From Marinobacter sp. ANT_B65 (GTDB taxonomy: Bacteria; Pseudomonadota; Gammaproteobacteria; Pseudomonadales; Oleiphilaceae), in the NCBI RefSeq assembly GCF_002407605.1, contig NZ_NXGV01000001.1, positions 1,362,895 to 1,426,894 on the forward strand: 64,000 nucleotides of DNA, given 5' to 3'. The first letter of the stretch is position 1. Each line of letters opens with the position of its first letter. This document shows positions 42,949 through 52,455 of the stretch, piece by piece. The notes under the pieces are model-generated. The model was not told the DNA's origin, ran no database searches, and saw only the letters and a list, made by a program, of their open reading frames with translations. A program made the position numbers and the translations under genes.

Positions 42949-44771
42949 AGGTGCTCGGGATTTCCCCGCTAGACAAGGATTCGACAGTCTCAATTGTGGA
43001 GGACGGTAATATTCTCTTTGCCGCCGGTGAAGAGCGTTTTTCCAGAGTGAAACAGCAGTCAGGGTTTCCGCGCCTGGCTCTGGAAAAGGCGCTTTCATAC
43101 ACCGGTCTTTCCATGAGCGATTTCGACCAGGTTTGTTACCCGTTCCTCACCGCGGAAAACGAGAGAAAACTATTCACAAAAAACCTTGAGGATGAGAAGA
43201 GCTTTATCAAGGCCTTTCAGCCCAAGGACCTGAACCCGCAGATCAAAGAAGCGTTGAGCAAGGTTCCTGATCGTAACGAACCGATTCATGGCCTTGAGCA
43301 TCCCAACGCCATTATGGAAAAGGGGTTTCTGCACAACTCCTATTACAACATGGCCGGCATCCAGAAGCTGGCCTCAAATAACGCAGCCCTTAAGGCGTCC
43401 AAACACTGGGGGGAAGGCGCTACAGAGTCCTTTCAGCACTGGGAAGCCGAGCTTTCACAAGGGTTGAGCGAGATGGGCTGGACGGCGCCCGTCAAACGCA
43501 TGGATCATCACTTGTCTCACGCTGCGAACAGTTTTCTGTGCAGTGGCTATGAGCGGGCGCTGTGTGTGACCCTGGATGGATATGGTTCCGGGCTTGCCGG
43601 TTCAGTGAGTGAGGCCCGGGATGGCAAGATCCATCGCCTGCATGGGCTGCCATACCCAAACTCTCTTGGAACTCTCTACGAGCATGTGACCTCCAGCCTC
43701 GGGTTCAAGCCCAGTCGTCATGAAGGCAAGATTGTGGGCCTGGCCTCATACGGTGATCCCGCCATACTTGGGGACATCCTGCTCTCGCGTATTGAGCAGA
43801 CGCCTGGAGATTTCCGGATTTACGAAGCCAATAACGTATTCTTCTCCCGTTATCTGGCGTCGAAGTTTCCGAAAATCGACGTCGCTGCAGCCTATCAGTA
43901 TGTTCTCGAAAAAGTAGCGACCAATTATATCCGCTACTGGGTAGAAAAAACCGGGATCGACACGGTTGTGCTTTCCGGTGGGGTAACTGCAAACGTAAAA
44001 CTTAACCAGCGTATTTTTGAAATCGAAGGTGTTAATAACATCTTTGTGTACCCGAACATGGGGGACGGTGGCTGTGGCACGGGAGCTGCGCTTTACCACA
44101 GCTGGCCAGGCGGGGTTAAACCCTCCATCACCAACGCCTACATGGGCCCGGATTATTCAGAGGCTGAAATAGAAAAAGCTCTGAAAGCCGAGAACCTGCA
44201 ATATCGCCGTCCTGAGCATCTTGCCGCAGAGGTTGCTGCATTGATTCACGGCGGTGAAGTGGTTGCGCGCTTTGATGGCCGTATGGAATACGGCCCCAGG
44301 TCCCTGGGCAATCGCTCAATCCTCTATCACGCCCGTGAGCCTGAAGTTAACCAATGGCTGAACAAGCGCCTTGGCCGTACCGAGTTTATGCCATTTGCAC
44401 CGGTTACCCTCTACGAAGCCCGGGAAAAGTGCTACCACAACATAAAAGGCGCAGAACACGCTGCGGAGTTCATGACGGTCACTTTTGATTGTACTGACTT
44501 CATGCGTGAAAACTGTCCTGCTGCTGTGCACGTAGATGGCACCGCCAGACCGCAGCTTATCCAGCGCGAAGCCAATCCCGGTTACTACGACATACTGAAA
44601 GAATATGAAAAGCTCAGTGGCATCCCGAGCCTGATAAACACCAGTTTCAACATGCACGAAGAGCCGATTGTGAACTCTCCGGAAGATGGTGTCAGAGCCT
44701 TTATTCAGGGTGCTCTGGATTATCTTGCGATTGGTCCGTTTCTGGTAAAACACCCGAACCCGGGACACTGA
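42945..44771 (+). CDS. Carbamoyltransferase (NodU/CmcH family)
   Basis: 608 residues, typical length. The N-terminal Kae1-like domain has 'GISPLDKDSTVSIVEDGNILFAAGEERFSR' (residues 5-34), 'MDHHLSHAANSFLCSGYERALCVTLDGYG' (about 186-214) and 'VVLSGGVTANVKLNQRI'. The C-terminal domain has 'VARFDGRMEYGPRSLGNRSIL', 'KRLGRTEFMPFAPV' and 'INTSFNMHEEPIV'. Such enzymes transfer carbamoyl from carbamoyl phosphate to sugar hydroxyls. In this locus it should decorate the exopolysaccharide. Overlap ATGA with the preceding gene. Confidence 0.93.
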   Translation: MKVLGISPLDKDSTVSIVEDGNILFAAGEERFSRVKQQSGFPRLALEKALSYTGLSMSDFDQVCYPFLTAENERKLFTKNLEDEKSFIKAFQPKDLNPQIKEALSKVPDRNEPIHGLEHPNAIMEKGFLHNSYYNMAGIQKLASNNAALKASKHWGEGATESFQHWEAELSQGLSEMGWTAPVKRMDHHLSHAANSFLCSGYERALCVTLDGYGSGLAGSVSEARDGKIHRLHGLPYPNSLGTLYEHVTSSLGFKPSRHEGKIVGLASYGDPAILGDILLSRIEQTPGDFRIYEANNVFFSRYLASKFPKIDVAAAYQYVLEKVATNYIRYWVEKTGIDTVVLSGGVTANVKLNQRIFEIEGVNNIFVYPNMGDGGCGTGAALYHSWPGGVKPSITNAYMGPDYSEAEIEKALKAENLQYRRPEHLAAEVAALIHGGEVVARFDGRMEYGPRSLGNRSILYHAREPEVNQWLNKRLGRTEFMPFAPVTLYEAREKCYHNIKGAEHAAEFMTVTFDCTDFMRENCPAAVHVDGTARPQLIQREANPGYYDILKEYEKLSGIPSLINTSFNMHEEPIVNSPEDGVRAFIQGALDYLAIGPFLVKHPNPGH

Positions 44772-44792
44772 TCTGGTAACGGATGTAACGCC

Positions 44793-45920
44793 ATGACAGC
44801 AGGAATGCTGACTGTGACCACAGAGCCGGCAGCCACATGCACAAGATTGCGTGACGACTGGCTGGATCTGGAGAACCGTGCGGAACCCACGGTGTTTCTT
44901 TCCTGGCAATGGCTTGGGCACTGGTTAAGTGTCTACAAGCCTGATGCCATTGTTCTTCGCGTTAAGGAAGGAGACCGGCTCGTTGGGTTGGGTTTGGTGG
45001 TCGAAACTGATGAACGCCGTCATGGGGTGTTGAAATCCCGGTGCCTGCGCCTGCATCAGACCGGCCATAAACTGCTGGACCAGATCTGGATTGAATACAA
45101 TGGATTCCTGGCTGAGCGAGGCAAGGAAGACGCTGTAGCCAAAGCCTGTCTGGAATACCTGTGCGAGACAATGCCGGCCTGGGATGAATTTATTCTCGGC
45201 GCTATAGATGCAGATGAAGCCGACAGGTACGCCCGGATTACCGGGTTGTACAAACACTTGCGCTGGGAGGCACCCTGTTTTGGTGTGGATCTGGATAACC
45301 TGCGACGGCGCGGTGGTCACTACCTGGATACGCTCTCACGCAATACCCGTTATCAGATTAACCGTGCCCACCGGCTCTATGGTGAACGCGGTGAAGTGAA
45401 ACTGGTGCGTCCGGATTCGCTGGAAGAGGCGCTCGCAGTGTTTGATGCTATTGGGCCGAGGCACCTTGAGCGATGGGGTGACGGGCCAGACCAGAGTGGC
45501 TTTGCCAACCCGGATTTTGTGCGCTTTCACCGTGAGCTGATTCGCGAACAGTGGTCTGAAGGCGGAGTTGACCTCATTTCTGTGATGGCCGGCGATGAGC
45601 AGATTGCCTGCCTCTATAACCTGCTGCACAACCAGGTGGTGTACTTTTATCTGGGCGGCATGGCCGTAGAAACCGATAACCGTTTGAAGCCCGGCTTGCT
45701 GGGTCACAGTCTGTGTATAGAAGATTACCGGCACCACGGCTTCCATTATTACGACTTTATGGGCGGGGATGAGCGGTACAAATCCAATCTGGGCCACTTC
45801 AAGCGGAACCTGGTTCAGATTGCATTACAGCGGCCGCGCTTCAAGCTGAAGCTTGAAGACGTTGCAAGGCGTGCAAGAAACCGTTGGCTCAGGGAGGCTA
45901 ATGCAGGCAATGAACGTTGA
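44793..45920 (+). CDS. GNAT/FemAB-like acyltransferase (first of two)
   Basis: 375 residues. 'FLSWQWLGHWLSVYKPDA' near the N-terminus, 'RNTRYQINRAHRLYGERGEVKLV' (about residues 186-208) and 'YLGGMAVETDNRLKPGLLGHSLCIEDYRHHGFHYYDFMGGDERYKSNLG' (about 287-335) match the Acetyltransf_6 / BioF2-like group (CelD/BcsL). Two GNAT folds in tandem are expected. Such proteins acylate sugars or cell-surface polymers, or use aminoacyl donors. It is followed by a related protein whose start lies inside its 3' end. Substrate unknown. Confidence 0.82.
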   Translation: MTAGMLTVTTEPAATCTRLRDDWLDLENRAEPTVFLSWQWLGHWLSVYKPDAIVLRVKEGDRLVGLGLVVETDERRHGVLKSRCLRLHQTGHKLLDQIWIEYNGFLAERGKEDAVAKACLEYLCETMPAWDEFILGAIDADEADRYARITGLYKHLRWEAPCFGVDLDNLRRRGGHYLDTLSRNTRYQINRAHRLYGERGEVKLVRPDSLEEALAVFDAIGPRHLERWGDGPDQSGFANPDFVRFHRELIREQWSEGGVDLISVMAGDEQIACLYNLLHNQVVYFYLGGMAVETDNRLKPGLLGHSLCIEDYRHHGFHYYDFMGGDERYKSNLGHFKRNLVQIALQRPRFKLKLEDVARRARNRWLREANAGNER

Positions 45921-47034
45921 ACTCCAAGCCCGGGCGTCAAGATTCAACGTTTTCCCGGTAAGTGAATACGACCAGTATGTGGCGAGCCATCCTGAGGCAA
46001 CACCTTATCACCGCAGCGCCTGGCTGCAGGCAACAGAAAGTGCCTATGGCCATACAGGCTGGTTGATAACCGTTCATAGCAACGGCAACCTGTGTGGTGT
46101 ACTGCCCCTGGTAGAGGTGAAGCCACCTGTCGGAACCAGTAGCCTGGTGTCGCTGCCATTCTGTGATCTTGGCGGCGCTCTGGCAGATAACTCGGACATT
46201 CACAAACGACTGATTGCCGAAGCCAGTACTCTGGCAAATACAAACCGTATTAAAACCCTGGAAATCCGTGCCGGCGGAGGGTTACTGAGAAGCGAAGCTG
46301 AACTGAAAACAGAAGCTACGCAATCCACCGGGCCGGCCCTTGAAGCATTGCCTGCGAATACAAAGGTGCGAATGCTCTGTGAGCTGCCTGAGAGCAGCGA
46401 AGCCTTGTTCAAAAGCTACAAGCCCAAGTTGCGAAGCCAGATACGTAAGGCTGAAAAAAACGGACTCAGAGCAGAGCTGCTCGAAGGAGCTGAAGCGATT
46501 GATCTGTTTTACGACGTATTCTCCCAAAACATGCGGCGATTGGGTTCGCCTGTTCATAGCCTGGAATGGTTCAGGGATCTGAAGACCGCCTATGGCAACT
46601 ACCTTCTGACTGGCGTGGTTTTTCAGGGGGATAAGCCGGTAGGTGCGGGTATCGTGCTGCTGGGAAGCAAGCAGGCCTGTATTCCATGGGCGTCGACGTT
46701 GGAAGAGTTCAACCGGCTGGCACCTAACATGCTGCTGTATTGGACGTTTCTCAGCCATGTGTGCGATCGGGGGTATACATGCTTCGACTTTGGCCGCTCC
46801 ACCCTGGGTGAGGGCACGTATCGCTTCAAAAAGCAGTGGGGTGCTCAGCCCCACGAGCTTATATGGACTGAATACCTCAACGGTGTGAAAAAAACAGCTG
46901 GTGTTGAGGCAGGTAGCGTCAGCACATCCAATGTATCCAGGCTCCGCCCTCTTATTGAAAATATCTGGCGGCGGCTACCGCTGCCCGTGACAAACTGGCT
47001 TGGCCCCAAACTTAGGCGTTACATCACCTTATGA
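45901..47034 (+). CDS. FemAB-family XrtA-associated protein (second)
   Basis: Start ATG 45901 or 45910, both inside the end of the previous gene. AGGGAGG sits just upstream, too close for 45901 and far for 45910, so the exact start is uncertain. The longer TTG frame from 45853 has no merit. The product is about 377 residues. 'HPEATPYHRSAWLQATESAYGH' and 'KSYKPKLRSQIRKAEKNGL' (about 179-197) place it in the FemAB-like family of PEP-CTERM loci (TIGR03019 from memory). 'ACIPWASTLEEFNRLAPNMLLYWTFLSHVCDRGYTCFDFGRSTLGEGTYRFKKQWG' region is the conserved C-terminal half. Probably acyl- or aminoacyl-transfer to the polymer. Confidence 0.85.
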   Translation: MQAMNVELQARASRFNVFPVSEYDQYVASHPEATPYHRSAWLQATESAYGHTGWLITVHSNGNLCGVLPLVEVKPPVGTSSLVSLPFCDLGGALADNSDIHKRLIAEASTLANTNRIKTLEIRAGGGLLRSEAELKTEATQSTGPALEALPANTKVRMLCELPESSEALFKSYKPKLRSQIRKAEKNGLRAELLEGAEAIDLFYDVFSQNMRRLGSPVHSLEWFRDLKTAYGNYLLTGVVFQGDKPVGAGIVLLGSKQACIPWASTLEEFNRLAPNMLLYWTFLSHVCDRGYTCFDFGRSTLGEGTYRFKKQWGAQPHELIWTEYLNGVKKTAGVEAGSVSTSNVSRLRPLIENIWRRLPLPVTNWLGPKLRRYITL

Positions 47035-49376
47035 CGTTTGTACTACTGTTAACTCTTCTCTGCCTTTCGGTTCCCGTTTATGTGTACTTCGGTTACCCGG
47101 CAATACTATGGCTGCTCACGCGAGGTCTGCCGGATATCACTCACCGTCGCGGTGATCAGAAGCCTTCGGTCGCCCTGGTTATTTCCTGCTACAACGAGGA
47201 AGGCGTCATCAGGGAGAAACTGCAGAACGCCCTGGAACTGGATTACCCTCAGGACCTGCTTCAGATCATCGTAGTATCAGACGGCTCGGATGATGGTACA
47301 GATGAAGCGGTAAAAGAGTTTGAGGACAAAGGTATATTGCTCATCAGGCAGGAAGGCCGGTTGGGCAAAACCATGGGCATCAACCTGGCCATGGAGCAGA
47401 TTGACGCCGAGATCACCGTGTTCAGTGATGCAAACGCCATGTATGCCAGTGATGCGATCAGTAAACTGGTGCGAAACTTTGCTGATCTGGACGTAGGCTA
47501 CGCTGTGGGCGCTGCGCTCTATACCGATGGCAACGAGGGCGCCAGCGCCCGCAATGAAAATCTCTACTGGCGCTACGAGTTAGCAATCAAAGCCATGGAA
47601 TCCCGCCTGCATTCTGTAGTGGGGGGAGACGGCGCCATCTACGCCATTCGCACCAAACTCTGGGAGCCCTTGCAGCAGCAGGATATCAACGACTTCGTGA
47701 ACCCACTGCAGATTATCGCGAAAGGCTACCGTGGTGTGTTTGATGCTGACGCACGTTGCTTCGAAGAAACTGCTGGCGACTTCGACCGGGAAGTGGCACG
47801 GAAGGAACGGATCGTAAACCGCAGCATCCGTGGACTGATGCGGGTAGGGCGGGTGATGAACCCTGCGAAAACCGGAATTTTCGCCTTTGAAGTTATCTCG
47901 CACAAACTGCTGCGCTGGCTGATTCCGCTGTTTCTGCTTGTGGGTGTAGCGGGGAGTATCATTCTGGCTTTTGCGGGCTTCTGCCTGTTTCAGCTTATTA
48001 CCGCCGGAACGCTGTTGATACTGGTGCTGACGCTGGTGGGGCACCTGTCGTCTAACCGGAACCAACTGCCAGCCTGGATAGCCACACCTTATTACTTTGT
48101 CATGGTGAATGGCTATGCCGTAAAAGGCATTGTGAGAGCCGTACAGGGGCGAACTCAGGTTACGTGGAACAGCGCCAGGAAAACAGAAGCTGAAAATTCC
48201 GGAGTGTCCGATTCCGAGACGCGGCTACGGGTACTTGAGTTCATTACCCCTGCGGGGTTCTACGGCGCGGAACGCTGGGTTCTGGCCCTTGCAAATAACA
48301 TTAACCGTGATGATGTTATCTGTGATCTGGCGGTGACCCGGGAGTCGCCTGATCAGGATTTGTCAGTGGCCGAATATTACCCTCACAAAGACGGTCAGCA
48401 AGTCCATTATCTTGCTATGCATGGCCGCTTTGATTTCAGGGTGGTTGCAAGTTTGTGCGATGTTATCCGTAACCGCGGGATCGACGTTATTCATACTCAC
48501 GGCTACAAATCCGACATACTTGGGCTTATTGCCGCCAAGCGGACGGGTATTGTGTGTGTAAGTACTCCCCATGGTTTTTCGGGGAATGTGGGCTTGAAGC
48601 TTGCAACCTTTATCCGCATTGGAACGCATATGCTGCGTTACTTTGACCAGGTTGTTCCTCTTTCCGAGGAGCTGATGGATGATATGAAGCGGTTCAAAGT
48701 GCCCGCGTCCAAAACTTCATTTATCCGGAATGGTGTCGACCTTACTGAAATCGACGCGGCGCTGGCAGGTTTACCTGAAGATAACGACCTCAACAAAGAT
48801 TCGCGAATCATCGGGTTTATCGGCCAGATGATCCCCCGAAAAGGCATACCAGACCTTATTTCGGTTTTTGACCAGCTCCATCAGCAAGCACCAGACCTCC
48901 GCTTGCAGCTTCTTGGGGATGGCAGTCAAAGGCCAGAGCTGGAGCGTCAGGCTGCTGAATCAAGTAGTGCTGGTGCTGTTGAGTTTCTGGGGTTCCGCAG
49001 CGACCGGCTGGAACTACTCTCAAAGTTCAGCCTGTTTGTTATGACCTCCTCTCTGGAAGGAATTCCCCGGTGCATGATGGAAGCCATGGCCGTAGGAGTG
49101 CCTGTGGTCGCATATGATATTCCCGGTGTCGATCAGTTGGTGGAGCATGGCAAAACCGGGCTGCTTGCGCCGTTCGGAGACAAGGCCGCACTTGAAGCAT
49201 GTTGTAAACAGGTTCTCGATGACCCTGAGCTGGCCGATACTCTCAGCCGTAATGCGCGGGAAATGGTTAACCAGCGCTATTCAGCCGCCCGCATGGCAGA
49301 TGAATACGAAGTTCTGTTCCGAAAGCTGACAGGCAAATCCGACAACAGTTCGCCGAAACCAGAAGGTGCGAATTAA
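47031..49376 (+). CDS. Fused GT2 - GT4 glycosyltransferase
   Basis: 781 residues, about twice a normal glycosyltransferase. After one N-terminal helix, residues about 45-265 form a GT2 domain: 'ALVISCYNEEGVIREKL', 'VVSDGSDDGTDE', D-A-N-A ('TVFSDANAMYAS') and 'ARKERIVNRSIRGLMR' (QxxRW-equivalent region). Hydrophobic helices follow at about 300-370. From about 398, a GT4 domain begins with 'RVLEFITPAGFYGAERWVLALANNI' and contains 'GFIGQMIPRKGIPDLI', and 'TSSLEGIPRCMMEAMAVGVPV' (about 673-693). One protein therefore could add two consecutive sugars. ATGA overlap upstream and TAATG overlap downstream. Confidence 0.88.
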   Translation: MTFVLLLTLLCLSVPVYVYFGYPAILWLLTRGLPDITHRRGDQKPSVALVISCYNEEGVIREKLQNALELDYPQDLLQIIVVSDGSDDGTDEAVKEFEDKGILLIRQEGRLGKTMGINLAMEQIDAEITVFSDANAMYASDAISKLVRNFADLDVGYAVGAALYTDGNEGASARNENLYWRYELAIKAMESRLHSVVGGDGAIYAIRTKLWEPLQQQDINDFVNPLQIIAKGYRGVFDADARCFEETAGDFDREVARKERIVNRSIRGLMRVGRVMNPAKTGIFAFEVISHKLLRWLIPLFLLVGVAGSIILAFAGFCLFQLITAGTLLILVLTLVGHLSSNRNQLPAWIATPYYFVMVNGYAVKGIVRAVQGRTQVTWNSARKTEAENSGVSDSETRLRVLEFITPAGFYGAERWVLALANNINRDDVICDLAVTRESPDQDLSVAEYYPHKDGQQVHYLAMHGRFDFRVVASLCDVIRNRGIDVIHTHGYKSDILGLIAAKRTGIVCVSTPHGFSGNVGLKLATFIRIGTHMLRYFDQVVPLSEELMDDMKRFKVPASKTSFIRNGVDLTEIDAALAGLPEDNDLNKDSRIIGFIGQMIPRKGIPDLISVFDQLHQQAPDLRLQLLGDGSQRPELERQAAESSSAGAVEFLGFRSDRLELLSKFSLFVMTSSLEGIPRCMMEAMAVGVPVVAYDIPGVDQLVEHGKTGLLAPFGDKAALEACCKQVLDDPELADTLSRNAREMVNQRYSAARMADEYEVLFRKLTGKSDNSSPKPEGAN

Positions 49377-51271
49377 TGTGTGGACTGGCCGGCTTCCTGC
49401 GCACTGATTCAACTCCTGAAAGGGATGCTCATCAGCAGTGGCTTGAAAACATGGGGCAGGCGATTATTCATCGTGGGCCCGATGCCGGCTCTACATGGCT
49501 TGATGATTCAGTCGGGCTGGTTCACCGCAGGCTGAGCATTCTTGATCTCAGCGAAGCGGGGACCCAGCCTATGGTGTCCTCCTCTGAGCGCTATGTGATT
49601 GCCTACAACGGCGAAATATACAACTTTCAGGAGTTACGTGACGAGCTCGTAAGCCAGGGCCACAGTTTCCGTACTCGAACTGATACAGAAGTTCTGCTTG
49701 CCCTCTACGAAATCCATGGGCCTGAATGCCTCCAGTTGCTGAATGGCATGTTTGCTTTGGCCATCTGGGACAGAACCGCTCGCAAGTTGTTCCTGGCAAG
49801 GGATCGTCTTGGTAAAAAGCCTTTGTACTTTTACGAAGCAAACGGCCAGTTTGCTTTCGCCTCGGAGCTGAAAGCCCTGACGCCCGCCCCCTTTGTTAAA
49901 ACTGAATTACGGCATGATGCAATCAAGGATTTTTTCGCCTACCAGTATGTGCCGGACCCGAAAACCATCTACAAAAATGTCCATAAACTGGCTCCCGGCT
50001 ATTGGCTGATGACCGATGGGGTCCAGACACACCAGGAACAATACTGGGATGTGTCTTTCGGGACGCCTTCAAGTGCGAGCCTGGGTGAGTTGGAGGACGG
50101 CCTGTACAACCTGATTGATGATGCGGTTCGCCTGCGCATGGTCAGTGATGTTCCCCTTGGAGCTTTCCTGAGCGGCGGTATTGATTCGAGTGCGGTCGTA
50201 GGCTTAATGGCAGGCCATACCAGCAAACCGGTTACAACCTGTGCTATCGGGTTTGATTCAAAACGGTTTGATGAAGTGCACTGGGCAAAAAAAGTTGCGG
50301 CGCAATTCAAAACCGATCATCACGAATTCACGGTAAAGGACAATGTTGCGGAGAGTCTGGGCAGCATTGCGCGCTTCTTTGACGAACCCTTCGCAGACCC
50401 TTCCTTCGTGCCTACGTATTTTGTATCCCAGCTGGCCCGCCAGAAGGTCACTGTGGCACTGGCTGGTGACGGTGGCGACGAGAACTTTGCAGGTTATAGT
50501 AAATACTACACAGATCATGTGGAAAACCAGTTAAGAGGCCTTTTCCCTGCGTCTATCCGCCGTAACCTGTTTCCCGGGCTTGCACGCCTGGCCGGGCTGG
50601 TGAATACCCCTCCAACGCGGAAGGCCAAATCACTTCTGGGAACACTGGCTCTGGATCCGGACGAAGCGTTTTTTATCACCAACAGCTTTTTCCGAAGAGA
50701 TGTCTGGAACGATCTTGCAACGGGTGAGTTGAAAAGAGAAACCCAGGATTACGATCCTGCAGATATTACCCGTGCTCATTATAAGAATGCCGATACAGAC
50801 GATCACCTTTCACGCATTCTCTACACAGACATCAAAACCTACCTTCCGGGGGATATTCTGGTGAAGGTAGACCGCATGAGCATGGCGAACTCACTGGAAA
50901 CCCGTGCTCCACTTCTTGATTACCGGGTGGTGGAGTATGCCGCGCAGATACCAGCGGCCCTGAAACTTCACGGGAAAGAGAAGAAATACATTCTTAAAAA
51001 AGCCTTTGAGCGAATGCTGCCGGAAGATATTTTATACCGGAAGAAAATGGGCTTTTCTGTCCCCTTAGCGCACTGGCTTCGACATGAATTGAAGCCTACG
51101 GTTGAGCAGCTTTTGCTATCTTCAGATAGTGGTGTTGCAAACTTCTTCGAAACTGCCGGTATACGAAAGCTCTGGCAAAGGCATCTGGCAGGGGATGACC
51201 AGTTTACGCAGGAGCTATGGTCCTTATTGGCTTTTGAGCTTTGGTGGCAGCAGTATCAGGTGAATACATGA
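49376..51271 (+). CDS. XrtA-associated amidotransferase (asparagine-synthase-like)
   Basis: 631 residues. The N-terminus M-C2-G-L-A-G-F exposes the catalytic Cys of a class-II glutamine amidotransferase. 'IIHRGPDAGSTW', 'VGLVHRRLSILDLS' and 'YNGEIYNFQELRDEL' complete that domain (to about residue 190). The synthetase domain has the PP-loop 'FLSGGIDSSAVVGLM' (about 262-276) and 'ALAGDGGDENFAGYSKY'. This is the family found in exosortase-A loci (TIGR03108 from memory). It probably forms an amide on a uronic acid or another acidic sugar. The start overlaps the previous stop by one base. Confidence 0.93.
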   Translation: MCGLAGFLRTDSTPERDAHQQWLENMGQAIIHRGPDAGSTWLDDSVGLVHRRLSILDLSEAGTQPMVSSSERYVIAYNGEIYNFQELRDELVSQGHSFRTRTDTEVLLALYEIHGPECLQLLNGMFALAIWDRTARKLFLARDRLGKKPLYFYEANGQFAFASELKALTPAPFVKTELRHDAIKDFFAYQYVPDPKTIYKNVHKLAPGYWLMTDGVQTHQEQYWDVSFGTPSSASLGELEDGLYNLIDDAVRLRMVSDVPLGAFLSGGIDSSAVVGLMAGHTSKPVTTCAIGFDSKRFDEVHWAKKVAAQFKTDHHEFTVKDNVAESLGSIARFFDEPFADPSFVPTYFVSQLARQKVTVALAGDGGDENFAGYSKYYTDHVENQLRGLFPASIRRNLFPGLARLAGLVNTPPTRKAKSLLGTLALDPDEAFFITNSFFRRDVWNDLATGELKRETQDYDPADITRAHYKNADTDDHLSRILYTDIKTYLPGDILVKVDRMSMANSLETRAPLLDYRVVEYAAQIPAALKLHGKEKKYILKKAFERMLPEDILYRKKMGFSVPLAHWLRHELKPTVEQLLLSSDSGVANFFETAGIRKLWQRHLAGDDQFTQELWSLLAFELWWQQYQVNT

Positions 51272-52410
51272 TGGGCGATAAGAGCGGGAAAGCAGCTCAA
51301 CACCACAGGAAGCCACTGAAGGTATTACACCTTACCTTCAACATGGGAATTGGTGGCACGGAACAGGTTATCCGGCAGCTCGTTCAGGGCATGGCTTCGG
51401 AAGGGGTGGAGTCTGAAATTCTTTGCATTGATGGTCAGATAGGGCCAATTGGTGAAGCGCTTGAGAAGTCGGGCATCCCGGTTCATAAACTGGCACGAAA
51501 ACAAGGGTTTGACCGATCGTTGATTACGGCAATCCGGAAGCGGGTGAAGGAAGGGCAGTTTGATGTGGTGCACTGCCATCAGTATACGCCCTGGATATAT
51601 GGTTGGCTGGCTGCTTTTGGAACACAAGCCGAGGTGGTTTTCACAGAACATGGTCGTTTCTATCCTGACAGATACCGCTATAAAGCAATGCTTGTTAATC
51701 CCCTGATGGCCCTGTTAACGCCAGCCGTTGTGGCGATTTCAAACGCAACCAAAGACGCACTCGTAACCTACGAATTTATCCCGAGAAAAAAGATCCAGGT
51801 AGTCTATAACGGAATTTCGCCACTGAAACGGGATGATGTGGAAGTACAAAAGGTGAGAGAGGGGTTGGGGATTCCCCAGGATGCCTTTGTAGTGGGTACC
51901 GTTTCCCGGCTCGATCCGGTTAAAAATCAAAGTATGATGCTTAGAGCTTTTAAAGAGTTCTACGAAAAGTGCCCAGACAGCTACCTGCTGATGGTGGGGG
52001 ACGGCCCGGACAAAGATAAACTGATCGCATTGGCCAATGAATTGGGGATACAGGAGCGTGCAGTATTTACGGGCTTTATCAATAATCCCGTGCATTATCT
52101 ATCGGCGATGGATGTATTCCTTCTTTCTTCACATACGGAAGGGACATCGATGACTTTACTAGAGGCTATGAGTTTGGGAATGCCTTCCGTAGCGACCAGA
52201 GTTGGTGGGAATCCTGAAATAGTAGACCATGGAGTAACAGGCATATTGACAGAGCCGGACCAGTCTTCAGCATTTTCCACAGCAATGAATGAGCTATACC
52301 AGGATCCCGTACTTAGAGAGTGTCAGGGAAAAGCTGCTCTAAAGCGATTTTCCGAAAAATTTAGCGCAGAAGCTATGGTGTGCCTCTATCGAAAAATATA
52401 TGGTGAATAA
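51268..52410 (+). CDS. XrtA-associated GT4 glycosyltransferase
   Basis: I use ATG 51268, in an ATGA overlap with the amidotransferase stop (another ATG follows at once). The product is 380 residues. 'KVLHLTFNMGIGGTEQVIRQLVQGM' (about residues 17-41), 'DVVHCHQYTPWIYGWLAA', 'GTVSRLDPVKNQSMML' and 'LSSHTEGTSMTLLEAMSLGMPSVATRVGGNPEIV' give a full GT-B family-4 enzyme of the kind seen in PEP-CTERM/EpsH loci (TIGR03088 from memory). It transfers a sugar from a nucleotide donor to the lipid-linked repeat on the cytosolic side. The GC content begins to fall in its last third. Confidence 0.9.
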   Translation: MMGDKSGKAAQHHRKPLKVLHLTFNMGIGGTEQVIRQLVQGMASEGVESEILCIDGQIGPIGEALEKSGIPVHKLARKQGFDRSLITAIRKRVKEGQFDVVHCHQYTPWIYGWLAAFGTQAEVVFTEHGRFYPDRYRYKAMLVNPLMALLTPAVVAISNATKDALVTYEFIPRKKIQVVYNGISPLKRDDVEVQKVREGLGIPQDAFVVGTVSRLDPVKNQSMMLRAFKEFYEKCPDSYLLMVGDGPDKDKLIALANELGIQERAVFTGFINNPVHYLSAMDVFLLSSHTEGTSMTLLEAMSLGMPSVATRVGGNPEIVDHGVTGILTEPDQSSAFSTAMNELYQDPVLRECQGKAALKRFSEKFSAEAMVCLYRKIYGE

Positions 52411-52455
52411 AAAATGACTTCGTATTCACCAGTTTCAGTGCGGGCTCGATAGAAA

